DNA of 64,000 nucleotides from an uncultured Muribaculaceae bacterium (GTDB lineage: Bacteria; Bacteroidota; Bacteroidia; Bacteroidales; Muribaculaceae): positions 1 through 64,000 of the forward strand of contig CAJUKU010000010.1 in assembly GCA_910587425.1 (NCBI GenBank). The letters run 5' to 3'. The notes below the pieces were generated by a model that was not told the DNA's origin, made no database searches, and worked only from the letters and a program-made list of their open reading frames with translations. Each line of letters begins with the position of its first letter. The stretch's first letter is position 1. This document shows, piece after piece, positions 1 through 8,122 of this stretch. Both the position numbers and the translations under genes were made by a program.

Positions 1-977
1 TTCGGCACTGTTTTATGCCTCCCATGCTGTCCCAGCATGCTCCGGTCTCTCCATACAAGAATTGGAATTTGGTTGTTACTATGTAAAAATGATATTGCTT
101 TGGTCATATACTCACTATACTGGTCTAACATATAATAATTATTTGTACCCATGCATATGAAGACATATTTGGATTTAAGGAGTCCACACTCTGTCTTAAG
201 CCGTTCAAACCATTCTGCTCCCACCTTATCTCCACCGCGACCATCAATCATGCATTTTTCTTCGCTAATTTCATGTGCGAGTTTTATGCACCATCGCTCG
301 TTAATGTTATATCCGAACTGAGGAAGCGCAGCTCCTTCTATGAATGAGTCACCGATTATATGTATCAGAGGATTCTCATTTGTAGTGGAGCTTATCACCG
401 CACCATTAATCATTACATCTCCTGAATTGACAGCTACAAACGTTTTGCCAGGCATGACGTATTGCATGAAATCCTCATCAGCATTATAATAACGTTTTAC
501 ACTAAGATCGCCACCGATTAAAAAGAATTCAACACCACTGATTGTTTTATTGAATCCTGCTTTATAGGTTATTCCCTGCTTTAGATTGTGCGGTAAATCA
601 AGTGTCTCGTTAATTTGAGGTTGTATGTCAGATCCTGCGTAGCTGTATATTTCAATCCGATCGGAGTACAGGTTAAAGTAACCATACGTCTTACCTATTG
701 ATATTTTAAGTGGATTATCTGATACGAGTTGAAATGTAACGGTTAGTGACATATCTTGAAGATACAGAATATGATCGTACAGCAACAGTTTGGTTTTTTC
801 GTCAGTCACATGTATTTCTTTAGATGATTGACTGATTATCTTACCTTTTGGTACGAATTCTATATATTCAGTGTCTAATAGTGAAAAGGGATTATCATCT
901 GAAGTACAGGACACTGACAAACCATGAATAATCACAATTTGCAACAGATGGGATAAAAAACGGGTTAATTTGCTCAT
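1..977 (-). CDS. Putative surface lipoprotein of the SGNH/GDSL hydrolase type (C-terminus beyond window)
   Basis: The open frame begins at an ATG read leftwards from 977 and continues for 325 codons to the window edge without a stop, so the C-terminus is missing. The first 24 residues form a hydrophobic signal ending in a Cys at 24 (SVSC). The next residues, TSDDN, are acidic, as in Bacteroidetes lipoproteins exported to the surface. IIGDSF at 207-212 supplies the block I nucleophile Ser211. GRGGD at 246-250 and MGTNN at 276-280 fit the later Gly and Asn blocks; the catalytic Asp-His pair would lie outside the window. SGNH enzymes are esterases or lipases, often deacetylating glycans. It is divergent from an acyltransferase gene, so opposing roles in glycan acylation are an inference. 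The region is visibly AT-rich compared with its neighbours. Confidence 0.7.
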   Translation of the reverse strand, partial: MSKLTRFLSHLLQIVIIHGLSVSCTSDDNPFSLLDTEYIEFVPKGKIISQSSKEIHVTDEKTKLLLYDHILYLQDMSLTVTFQLVSDNPLKISIGKTYGYFNLYSDRIEIYSYAGSDIQPQINETLDLPHNLKQGITYKAGFNKTISGVEFFLIGGDLSVKRYYNADEDFMQYVMPGKTFVAVNSGDVMINGAVISSTTNENPLIHIIGDSFIEGAALPQFGYNINERWCIKLAHEISEEKCMIDGRGGDKVGAEWFERLKTECGLLKSKYVFICMGTNNYYMLDQYSEYMTKAISFLHSNNQIPILVWRDRSMLGQHGRHKTVP

Positions 978-1001
978 GTATAGAAATAATGAGTACTTTT
1001 G
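969..1001 (+). promoter_or_regulatory. Promoter for the acyltransferase gene
   Basis: TTTG at 969-972 is followed after 21 nt by TACTTTTG at 994-1001, an exact Bacteroidetes -33/-7 pair. It lies across the first codons of the divergent lipoprotein gene, so the two genes share one control region. It puts transcription start near 1006 and favours the ATG at 1030 over an earlier in-frame one at 970. Confidence 0.65.
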
Positions 1002-1012
1002 TGTTTGTATTG

Positions 1013-1020
1013 CAAATATA
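1013..1020 (-). promoter_or_regulatory. Minus-strand -7 element for the SGNH lipoprotein gene
   Basis: CAAATATA on the plus strand reads TATATTTG on the minus strand, an exact TAnnTTTG. It is 36 nt upstream of the ATG at 977. I see no good -33 element at the expected spacing. Confidence 0.4.
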
Positions 1021-1029
1021 CGATTAAAA

Positions 1030-2011
1030 ATGGGAAATGAGATAAAAAGGGACTTATCAATAGATTTTGTAAAAGGTATCGCGGCATTGTTTGTTGTGCT
1101 GTTGCACAGTATGCCCAACAATTATACCTTTTCAGTTGCATGGGCAAGTGAGGCTGTGCCATTGTTCTTGTTCATAAGCGCGTGGTTGACTTATGGTAGT
1201 TTTCAGAATGGTAAAACAATGCAGATTTACTATTCTGTAGGATCATTCTGTAAGATGTTCAAACGGATATTCCGACCTTTCCTACTCATGACTATCGTTC
1301 AGTTCTGCATATTTAACTGTATAAAAATAGGGGGGGGGTAGCATAACCGCTATAATTGCAGGGGGTGGAATTGGTCCTGGCTCATATTATCCCTGGTTGT
1401 ATTTTCAGGCATGGATTGTACTTCCTCTCATAATCATTATTGTTGATAGATTGAGCTGGAAGAAGTCAATGTTACTTTTCATAGCAATATGTTGTGCCCT
1501 TAATATCTTAAGCTCATGGATTCAGGTTCCAGATTTTATTTATAGGCTCGCATTCTATCGCTACTTGTTTGTACTATACCTTGCATGTATGGTGCGTAAA
1601 TATGATGTCCAACTATCAGGCAGAGTGGTGTTTTTGGGTATCATAAGTTTGTTTTTCCTGATCTTTATGACATATACTGACATCAATCTTGAGCCTTTCT
1701 TTTTCAATCAGTGGCGTAGTTGCCATTGGCTTGGTTATTTCTATACAGTACTATGTTTTATGATTCTTAGAATCATCTATAACGCGACCCACGAGTCTAT
1801 TGGTTCAAAGTTTTTTGTCTTATTGGGCGGATTCTCTTATGAAGTTTTTTTATGCCAGATGTTTGTGTTCAGCTTTATAACATTGGATACTTTCTCGGGG
1901 ATAGAAAATATGCTATTGTCACAATTGGTATTCATAATTACAACATTGATTCTGTCAATTGTTCCGGTTCTGACGTATAAACTGTATATTCGGCGTCTAT
2001 GGGTTCGCTGA
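1030..2011 (+). CDS. Acyltransferase-3 family membrane protein, frame broken at a nine-G tract
   Basis: The first part (1030-1341) begins RDLSIDFVKGIAALFVVLLH, the usual N-terminus of OafA/YrhL-type membrane O-acyltransferases with the conserved His. Translation then runs through nine G's (1330-1338) into TAG. Removing one G, or adding two, joins it to the frame read through 2011, which encodes further membrane helices and a basic C-terminus. The repaired protein is about 326 residues, near the family's usual size. These enzymes transfer acetyl or other acyl groups to surface sugars or lipids. The ATG at 1030 fits the promoter just upstream. As written the gene is OFF. A sequencing error in the homopolymer is the alternative explanation. 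Confidence 0.8.
1330..1338 (+). repeat. Nine-G homopolymer inside the acyltransferase gene
   Basis: Nine consecutive G's form three Gly codons followed directly by TAG. Eight or eleven G's restore the full frame, while ten G's lead to TAA two codons later. Such tracts change length by slippage and switch genes on and off. Confidence 0.8.
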
Positions 2012-2063
2012 CATGAGACCATCCTATAGAGCTAAATAATTACATATAGAATATCCGGTTGGG

Positions 2064-3353
2064 TTATTGGTTGCGGCGGATTGCGGCTGTCGACAGCATA
2101 CGGTGCCCGATGCGGCAATAGAGGCATTTGCGCTGCTCGCAGTATTGACGGCGCAGCTGTATGAGTGCCTGCGATGTGAACGCGTCGCGCACGGTTATTC
2201 CCGCAGCGGCGAACATATCGGTTATGCTGTTATGCTCCGCAGGGATTGATTGCAGCAGTTCAACGGCACGGTCGGTCAATGATGTGTCGGAGCGGGCATT
2301 GCCGTAAGCGAGCATCAGCGGCACGACGACGTTGATAACCACTATCAGTGCCGAGCTGCGACTCATCGACGCAAGCGCCGTCTGTGTAGCTGTACCGAAG
2401 TTGTAGCGTGTGCGCCAGTAGTTTGAAAGTTCAGGCATGAACAGGCGGCAAGCAGAATCAATATCGGTTATATTCACTATGCGCTGCAGCATACGGAATC
2501 CATCGTCGCCAAGAAGTGCGGCAAGCAGTGCAATGCGCCGCATTGGGAATGTGGCGGGACGCATCCGTGCCATCTTCCATCCCAGCGACTCCGGACGGCG
2601 TAGTCCGAATTTCGTGCAGAGAAAGTCATATTCACGTTTCAGACCACGCGAATACTCGTCGGGGAGTGTACCTTCGAGAAAACCAGCCTGACCGAACAGA
2701 AGAGCCTCAACAGCCTGCGGATTGTCGGCATGTTTGCGCACGAATGCGAGAGGTACTGATAGCGCGAGACGCTCGAAAGCATCATTGTTCTTGCCGAATC
2801 CCAGACATCGCGCCAAGGTTATGTAGCATGCTTGCTCCCAGTCGCCGGCAAACCGCTGCAGAAGCTGATCAATCCTGTCGGTTTTCTCATACAGGCGCTC
2901 ATAGGCGAGCGACGTTATCCATGAGCATAACTGTACCTGCGGCATACCGGATATATGTGCGGCACATGGAAGATCGGCACAGGCAGAGCTTAAGAGCCGT
3001 GTGTAGTGGATATTCAGGTCTTCGGCGCATGGCATACGGAGCTGCGGTATGACTTCCCCGTCATGACGTCGCACCACAGCGTCGTCACGATCCACCACGT
3101 GGAGTATGACGGATTCATAGGCATCGTCACGGTCATGTCCGTGGCGGAACCAGTCGCTAGCCTTTACATGGATCTCGACATTGCCAGCCCATAGGCGACC
3201 GTCAATGCTTATTTTGGCATTGAAGAAGTCGGGTCCGGCATCGGTGTTAAGCAATCCGGGGTCTATTACCTGCACGCGACGTCCGTCGACGGTGTGCATG
3301 TCCGACTGAAGCCATAGACGGTGCTGCCACACATATTGCATAAGTCGTTCCAT
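2064..3353 (-). CDS. DUF2851 family protein
   Basis: This is a 429-residue soluble protein with no signal peptide. Its N-terminus (MERLMQYVWQHRLW), the GPDFFNAKISIDG stretch near residues 40-52 and the following GNVEIHVKASDWFRHGHD match the DUF2851 family, which is common in Bacteroidetes and of unknown function. The early block resembles a restriction-enzyme-like fold, but that is only an impression. The C-terminus has a small cysteine group (CEQRKCLYCRIGH) that could bind a metal. It is followed 56 nt downstream by no gene on the same strand, and the AraC gene upstream ends 56 nt before it. Confidence 0.8.
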   Translation of the reverse strand: MERLMQYVWQHRLWLQSDMHTVDGRRVQVIDPGLLNTDAGPDFFNAKISIDGRLWAGNVEIHVKASDWFRHGHDRDDAYESVILHVVDRDDAVVRRHDGEVIPQLRMPCAEDLNIHYTRLLSSACADLPCAAHISGMPQVQLCSWITSLAYERLYEKTDRIDQLLQRFAGDWEQACYITLARCLGFGKNNDAFERLALSVPLAFVRKHADNPQAVEALLFGQAGFLEGTLPDEYSRGLKREYDFLCTKFGLRRPESLGWKMARMRPATFPMRRIALLAALLGDDGFRMLQRIVNITDIDSACRLFMPELSNYWRTRYNFGTATQTALASMSRSSALIVVINVVVPLMLAYGNARSDTSLTDRAVELLQSIPAEHNSITDMFAAAGITVRDAFTSQALIQLRRQYCEQRKCLYCRIGHRMLSTAAIRRNQ

Positions 3354-3409
3354 GATATTGCGGTATTTGATTTGTCAGGTCGGAGGAGGATCGGGAGGGA
3401 GCGGCTGAT

Positions 3410-4312
3410 TCAGGAGCGTTGATACTCTGTCGGCGACATTCCGGTGATATGTTTGAAATATTTGCCGAACGATGATTGGTTGGAGAAGTTGAGCTCGTAG
3501 GCTATCTGCTGCACATTCTTGCCTGAAAAGCGTAACAGATTCTTTGCCTCGAGTATCACGAATTCATCTATCCATTCGGCGGCTGATCGTCCGGTGGTCT
3601 CCTTTATCAGAAGCGACAGATATTTGGGCGATATGAACAGTTTGGAGGCATAGAAGGCAACGGATCGCTCCCGCCGGTGGTGTTCATGGATCAGACACAT
3701 GAAATCCTTGACGTAGTTTGTGCGGCGTGAATGCTGTCGGTCGGTGACAGGCTGCATCTCCTGTTTCTTTGTGGCAAACTGCATCAGCTGATAGACTGCG
3801 GCAGCTATGAGGTTGCGCGAGATGCTGCGCACGTATATCGCATCGGTATTGTCGATGGTGTTGTAGTGGATCAGGTCGAAGTATCGGCGCATCAGCATCA
3901 TCTCCTCCTCCGATAGTACCAGTGTCGGCGACGTGGTGGGTGAGAAGCGCGTGGTGTTTATTATGTTTATGTCGAGGTTTATGTCGCGTATGAAATCGGG
4001 CGATATGATGAACACGTATGCATCGAAGTTCTCCCAGTCAGCCTCGCGGACATGCAGCAGGCAGTCGGCGGCGGCTACAAGCACGGTGTTTGGCAGCAGA
4101 GTGTAGGACGACAGGTTGACATCAATCTCCATTCTTCCGCTAAGTGTGAGGATTATTGTCATGCCGCTCACACGCACGGGTCCCTGTTCGAACCTGCTCA
4201 GAGGTTCGGAATTGGTTATATGGGAGAATACGTAGTCGCTCCCGAAGCTACTGAACTCAGCCGAGTACTTCGCGATTTTCGATACTTCCGAAATAAATGC
4301 TTCTTTGTCCAT
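3410..4312 (-). CDS. AraC family transcriptional regulator
   Basis: The protein has 300 residues. The N-terminal 170 or so form a probable cupin-like sensing region. The last 100 carry the two helix-turn-helix units of AraC proteins: FYASKLFISPKYLSLLIKE in the first and VQQIAYELNFSNQSSFGKYF in the second, ending GMSPTEYQRS. Such proteins bind DNA in the cytoplasm and respond to a small ligand; the ligand here is unknown. Transcription probably begins at the promoter just upstream (4334-4364), giving a leader of about 17 nt. No obvious target gene adjoins it. Confidence 0.9.
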   Translation of the reverse strand: MDKEAFISEVSKIAKYSAEFSSFGSDYVFSHITNSEPLSRFEQGPVRVSGMTIILTLSGRMEIDVNLSSYTLLPNTVLVAAADCLLHVREADWENFDAYVFIISPDFIRDINLDINIINTTRFSPTTSPTLVLSEEEMMLMRRYFDLIHYNTIDNTDAIYVRSISRNLIAAAVYQLMQFATKKQEMQPVTDRQHSRRTNYVKDFMCLIHEHHRRERSVAFYASKLFISPKYLSLLIKETTGRSAAEWIDEFVILEAKNLLRFSGKNVQQIAYELNFSNQSSFGKYFKHITGMSPTEYQRS

Positions 4313-4333
4313 TGGCTTATCATGCTATCTCTG

Positions 4334-4364
4334 CAAATTTAGAACTTTATGCCAAAATATCCAA
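4334..4364 (-). promoter_or_regulatory. Promoter for the AraC regulator
   Basis: On the minus strand TTG (4362-4364) is separated by 20 nt from TAAATTTG (4334-4341), an exact match to the Bacteroidetes promoter pattern. The ATG lies 22 nt further downstream. Confidence 0.65.
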
Positions 4365-4497
4365 CTGTTTTGGCATATTTCCGCTCTTTTACGGCAAAAT
4401 CTGCAAAAAATCATCTGATGATAGCCGTAGAGGTACTTCTCTAAACCAATAGTAAGTGTTAATGCGCGATAAAACTCAAAATCAGGAAAAAATGTTG

Positions 4498-4505
4498 TAT
4501 ATTTG
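4498..4505 (+). promoter_or_regulatory. -7 element for the antitoxin-like gene
   Basis: TATATTTG matches TAnnTTTG exactly. It overlaps a possible TTG start at 4503, so translation must begin downstream, at 4527 or 4533. Confidence 0.5.
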
Positions 4506-4532
4506 CGTTTGGTAACGAATTTATATATGCTT

Positions 4533-4739
4533 ATGACACAGATTACACTAAATGTCGAGAACAAAGCGATTCTCCCTCATTTGAAGAAAATACTTAATGC
4601 CATTGACGGGGTAACGATAGCTCCGGCAAAACGCAAGAAACGTATTCCGGGGATAGAGGAGGCATTTGAGGATGTGCGCGCCGGAAAGATCAGGCACTAT
4701 GATAATGTTGATGATCTTTTCAGGTCTATTGGAATATGA
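4533..4739 (+). CDS. Small antitoxin-like protein
   Basis: This is a 68-residue acidic and basic protein (MTQITLNVENKAILPHLKKI...) ending in an Asp-rich segment, YDNVDDLFRSIGI. The layout (short beta-strand start, helix, then a region with FEDVRAGKIRHYDNVDDLF) is that of small RelB/DUF2683-type antitoxins found in Bacteroidetes. Its TGA overlaps the ATG of the next frame as ATGA, the usual coupling of antitoxin and toxin. An in-frame ATG two codons upstream (4527) is possible. The partner is only a stump, so the protein is either an orphan antitoxin or a relic. Confidence 0.6.
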   Translation: MTQITLNVENKAILPHLKKILNAIDGVTIAPAKRKKRIPGIEEAFEDVRAGKIRHYDNVDDLFRSIGI

Positions 4740-4822
4740 GTTATAAGATTGACACGAAGTCTGAAATTACTGATATTGATACCGGTAGCCATTCCGATAT
4801 ACTCGGTTATATACTCGGTTAG
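4736..4822 (+). pseudogene. Truncated toxin-like frame after the antitoxin
   Basis: A 28-codon frame starts at the ATG overlapping the antitoxin stop. It begins MSYKIDTKSE, which resembles the starts of RelE/YafQ-type mRNA interferases. It then stops after a duplicated 12-bp stretch. No catalytic part is present, and the 60 nt before the next gene do not continue it in one frame. The likely reading is a toxin eroded by deletion and duplication; a chance small frame is the alternative. Confidence 0.4.
4797..4820. repeat. Tandem 12-bp direct repeat in the toxin stump
   Basis: ATATACTCGGTT occurs twice in immediate succession (4797-4808 and 4809-4820), next to the premature TAG. Confidence 0.8.
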
Positions 4823-4882
4823 TGGCTGGATGACTGCGATGGTATGTAATACCGTAGCAAGTAAACCTGACAATTGCATATT

Positions 4883-6391
4883 ATGAGACTGACGGCATTA
4901 TTACGTCCTTTTTTTGTGCGGAAAGCGCGGCATACGCTTGATGCAGCTTCTGATCTGGAGCGTGCGCAGCGGCGCCAGCTCGACTATCTGCTGTCGCGGG
5001 GAAAGCACACTATGTTCGGATGGGCGCGACGCATGGAGCGCATGTCAGGCTATGCTGATTTTGCAGACGGTGTCGCTGTGACTCCTTACGAAGAGCTGCG
5101 TCCGTATGTGATGCGGATGATAGGTGGTGAAAGCGATGTGCTATGGCCTGGAGTCACAAAGCGGTTCGCGCAGTCCTCAGGCACATCGGACGGCAAGAGT
5201 AAATTCATTCCGGTAACCGACGACTCACTGCGACTCAATCATTACCGTGGCGGGATGGAGGCTGTCGCCCATTATCTCAATCATGAACCTGCCAGCCGCC
5301 TGTTTGATGGCAGGGCTTTCATACTCGGCGGAAGTTTTGCCAATGAACTCGACCTTGCCGACAGTAGTGTCAAGGTCGGTGACCTCTCCGCTCATCTGAT
5401 TGACCGCATAAATCCTTTGGTGAACCGGTTGCGTGTGCCGTCGCGGGAAACAGCTCTTATGGCTGACTGGACGGAGAAACTGCCACGCCTCGTAGAGGAA
5501 GCAGCCGGAGCTGACATCACCAATATATCCGGTGTGCCCTCATGGTTTCTGACAGTTCTGCAGCGTGTCATGGCTTCACGCGGTGTGGAGTCGATTCATG
5601 ATGTGTGGCGCAATCTGGAGGTTTTCTTCCACGGCGGCATTGCATTCGGACCGTATCGCGAGCTTTATCGGGAGATTACAGATTCTTCACGGATGCACTA
5701 TCTTGAAAATTATAACGCCTCGGAAGGATTTTTCGCGGTGCAGACCGAGCCTGATGCGCCGGGCATGACGCTGCTGCCTGATGCCGGTGTGTTTTATGAA
5801 CTTTTGCCGACCGAGGATGGCAGTTCTTCGCCGATACCGGTGTGGGAAGCTGAGTTAGGAAAGACTTATTCACTTATCATAACCGCTCCGAACGGTCTTT
5901 GGCGTTATCCGATCGGTGATGTGGTGCGCGTGGTGCGGTTGTCGCCGCTGACCGTAACCATCGCCGGACGGACAAAGAGCTTCATCAATGCGTTTGGTGA
6001 GGAGGTGATGGTGCATAATACAGATGCCGCGCTTGAGGCGGCATGTCGCGCAACAGGGTGTCGCGTGTTGAACTATACGGCAGCTCCGGTGTTCACTACA
6101 GATACAGACAAGGGATATCACCAGTGGTTGATTGAGTTCGACCGACAGCCTGACGACTTGAACGCTTTTGCAGTATTGCTTGACAAGGAGTTGCAGAAAC
6201 AGAACTCCGATTATCAGGCAAAACGCTCGGGCGACATCTTCCTAAGCAATCTCAGGATCGTTGTGGCGCGTCGAGGGTTGTTCGACCGCTGGCTCGCGTC
6301 TACCGGAAAACTTGGCGGTCAGCGCAAGGTACCGCGTCTTGCCAACGACCGTCATCTTATCGAGCCTATGCTTGAACTAAACAAACAATAA
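4883..6391 (+). CDS. GH3-like (auxin-responsive promoter family) adenylate-forming enzyme
   Basis: The 502-residue cytoplasmic protein matches the GH3 family. Members activate a carboxylic acid with ATP and join it to an amino acid; the bacterial substrates are mostly unknown. Visible motifs are the nucleotide-binding loop QSSGTSDGKSKFIPVT near residue 97, YNASEGFF near 278, and the WRYPIGDVVRVV and GRTKSFINAFGEEV stretches typical of the adenylating core and mobile C-domain. The ATG at 4883 is preferred over a TTG at 4874. It is followed after 4 nt by the SIMPL gene, so the two are probably co-transcribed. Confidence 0.85.
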   Translation: MRLTALLRPFFVRKARHTLDAASDLERAQRRQLDYLLSRGKHTMFGWARRMERMSGYADFADGVAVTPYEELRPYVMRMIGGESDVLWPGVTKRFAQSSGTSDGKSKFIPVTDDSLRLNHYRGGMEAVAHYLNHEPASRLFDGRAFILGGSFANELDLADSSVKVGDLSAHLIDRINPLVNRLRVPSRETALMADWTEKLPRLVEEAAGADITNISGVPSWFLTVLQRVMASRGVESIHDVWRNLEVFFHGGIAFGPYRELYREITDSSRMHYLENYNASEGFFAVQTEPDAPGMTLLPDAGVFYELLPTEDGSSSPIPVWEAELGKTYSLIITAPNGLWRYPIGDVVRVVRLSPLTVTIAGRTKSFINAFGEEVMVHNTDAALEAACRATGCRVLNYTAAPVFTTDTDKGYHQWLIEFDRQPDDLNAFAVLLDKELQKQNSDYQAKRSGDIFLSNLRIVVARRGLFDRWLASTGKLGGQRKVPRLANDRHLIEPMLELNKQ

Positions 6392-6401
6392 ATAAATGCT
6401 T

Positions 6402-7103
6402 ATGAAAACATCATCAGTGATTGCCGCCGGCGTCATCGCCGTGGGATTGCTCGCACTCGGACTATGTGTGCGCAGCGGTCTGAACTCGTTCTCCTCGCGC
6501 GACCGTGTAGTAGATGTGCGTGGACTTGCCGAGCGTGAGGTCGATGCCAATGTGGTGACATGGCCTATAATGTTCAAGGAGGTTGGCAACAATCTCCCTG
6601 CGGTATACTCCAGCGTGACAGCAACCAACCGCCAGATAATCGATTTCCTTATAGCAAACGGCGTGGACTCGACCGAGATCTCAGTCGGTGCGCCATCAGT
6701 GCGCGACCTCACAACCGATCGCTATAATTCGACCCCGCTTCCGTATAATTATGAGCTGACATCAGTCGTAACGGTAAGTTCAAACAAGGTCAAAATGATA
6801 CATGGACTTATCAACCGCCAGGGTGAACTATATGCCAAAGGGATCGCCATTACGACCGACTACAGCACGAGCATTACATACGATTTTACCGATCTCAATT
6901 CCATAAAACCTGAGATGATAGCAGAGGCTACGCGCAATGCGCGTGAGGCAGCCGAGAAGTTTGCCGACGATTCTGACAGCCGTCTCGGCAAGATAAAGAC
7001 TGCGCGTCAGGGTCAGTTCTCTATCGAGGACCGCGATGCCACCACGCCCTATATAAAGAAGGTGCGTGTGGTAACTTCGCTTACGTATTACCTCGAAGAC
7101 TGA
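6402..7103 (+). CDS. SIMPL domain (DUF541) periplasmic protein
   Basis: The protein has 233 residues, with one N-terminal hydrophobic segment (VIAAGVIAVGLLALGLCV) that anchors it or directs export. A SIMPL domain covers most of the rest: VDVRGLAEREVDAN near residue 30 and the closing ATRNAREAAEKFADDS...KKVRVVTSLTYYLED. SIMPL proteins fold as oligomeric periplasmic or outer-membrane-facing domains and have no known enzymatic role. An ATG two codons upstream (6396) is also possible; I prefer 6402 because CTTATG recurs at starts here. It probably shares a transcript with the GH3-like gene 4-10 nt upstream. A strong terminator follows. Confidence 0.85.
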   Translation: MKTSSVIAAGVIAVGLLALGLCVRSGLNSFSSRDRVVDVRGLAEREVDANVVTWPIMFKEVGNNLPAVYSSVTATNRQIIDFLIANGVDSTEISVGAPSVRDLTTDRYNSTPLPYNYELTSVVTVSSNKVKMIHGLINRQGELYAKGIAITTDYSTSITYDFTDLNSIKPEMIAEATRNAREAAEKFADDSDSRLGKIKTARQGQFSIEDRDATTPYIKKVRVVTSLTYYLED

Positions 7104-7128
7104 CGAGCGTCAGCAACCGGATTACAAT

Positions 7129-7174
7129 CGCCTTCCTGCGCCGAACAATAGGGTGCAGGAAGGCGTTGTTTTTA
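7129..7174 (+). terminator. Terminator after the GH3-like/SIMPL unit
   Basis: CGCCTTCCTGC (7129-7139) pairs perfectly with GCAGGAAGGCG (7155-7165), followed by TTGTTTTTA. Confidence 0.85.
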
Positions 7175-7211
7175 TAGTCATTCAAAAGAAACCAACTAAC
7201 ATAACTCAATC

Positions 7212-7784
7212 ATGGCAAAAAAAAGTATCAAAGGCACTCAGACTGAGCGCAACCTTGTAAATTCCTACCTCAACGAGACACAGGCTTACGCCCGTTACAC
7301 ATACTATGCACAGCAGGCTGACAAGGAGAGTTATTTCCCGATCGGCGAGATTTTCCGTGAGACCGCAGCAAACGAATTGCATCACGCTAAAGTATTCTTC
7401 AAGATGCTCGAGGGTGGTGTGGTTGAAGTGCCTATGAGTGCAGATGCAGGTATTATCGGTGATACCGCAAAAAACCTTGAAATCTCCATTTCTGAGGAAG
7501 AGAAGGAGGGTGTGGAGGCTTATATAGCTTTCGCCAAGGTGGCAGAGAAGGAAGGTTTTCCTGAAATCGCATCGCATTTCCTTGCCATCGCAGAGGTGGA
7601 GCGCACACACCTTGCACGTTTCCAACGTTACCTCCAGCAGGTAAACGACGGCACCGTATGGAAGCGTGATCATGCGATCACCTGGAAGTGCCTCGTCTGC
7701 GGTTATGAATTTGACGGCACAGAGCCTCCAAAAGTATGTCCCGGCTGTGACCATCCCTATCAGCATTACATGGCGATGGATTGA
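7212..7784 (+). CDS. rbr: Rubrerythrin
   Basis: This is a 190-residue rubrerythrin, a non-haem iron protein that reduces hydrogen peroxide in the cytoplasm of anaerobes. The four-helix diiron domain shows Glu22 (NETQAYARYTYY), Glu50 and E55-LHH (ETAANELHH), and a second helix pair with EVERTHLARF. The C-terminal rubredoxin-like domain has CLVC (160-163) and CPGC (176-179) to bind a single iron. Only about 37 nt separate it from the upstream terminator and I see no TAnnTTTG element there, so its promoter is unclear. A terminator follows. Confidence 0.95.
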   Translation: MAKKSIKGTQTERNLVNSYLNETQAYARYTYYAQQADKESYFPIGEIFRETAANELHHAKVFFKMLEGGVVEVPMSADAGIIGDTAKNLEISISEEEKEGVEAYIAFAKVAEKEGFPEIASHFLAIAEVERTHLARFQRYLQQVNDGTVWKRDHAITWKCLVCGYEFDGTEPPKVCPGCDHPYQHYMAMD

Positions 7785-7866
7785 ACAGGATACTGACAGC
7801 TTGAGGTTGACAAAACGCACTTGTGTTGTTGACCGGCAGTCAACAAATCTGACATAAAACATCATA

Positions 7867-7905
7867 AAAAGTTACCTCCGGAGCTTCCGGGGGTAACTTT
7901 TTTGT
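7867..7905 (+). terminator. Terminator after rubrerythrin
   Basis: AAAAGTTACC-CCGG pairs with CCGG-GGTAACTTTT around a short loop, followed by a T run. The rest of the 338-nt gap to 8122 is AT-rich and contains the palindrome and sigma-factor promoter listed next. Confidence 0.85.
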
Positions 7906-7953
7906 AACATCACAAAAATAAGTAAACCAATAAAGTAAAGAATTTGGAGACGC

Positions 7954-7974
7954 TGTTACAACCGAATTGTAACA
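7954..7974. promoter_or_regulatory. Palindrome upstream of the ECF sigma gene
   Basis: TGTTACAA (7954-7961) and TTGTAACA (7967-7974) form a perfect 8-bp inverted repeat with a 5-nt centre, 39 nt before the promoter's TTG. Another TTGTAACA lies at 7903-7910. This could be an operator. Confidence 0.35.
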
Positions 7975-8013
7975 ATGGTGTAACGAATTTAACATCGATT
8001 AACGCAAAATACC

Positions 8014-8043
8014 TTGACACCCTTGAAATCTCCCTTACCTTTG
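8014..8043 (+). promoter_or_regulatory. Promoter for the ECF sigma factor
   Basis: TTG (8014-8016), a 19-nt spacer and TACCTTTG (8036-8043) match the housekeeping promoter of Bacteroidetes. The leader to the ATG at 8123 is about 75 nt. Confidence 0.7.
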
Positions 8044-8122
8044 CAATGTCAACGTTAAGCAACAACGCCCGACGATGACAGAACACAGAAGACGAATCAA
8101 CAACTCCTAAACATAATTCATC

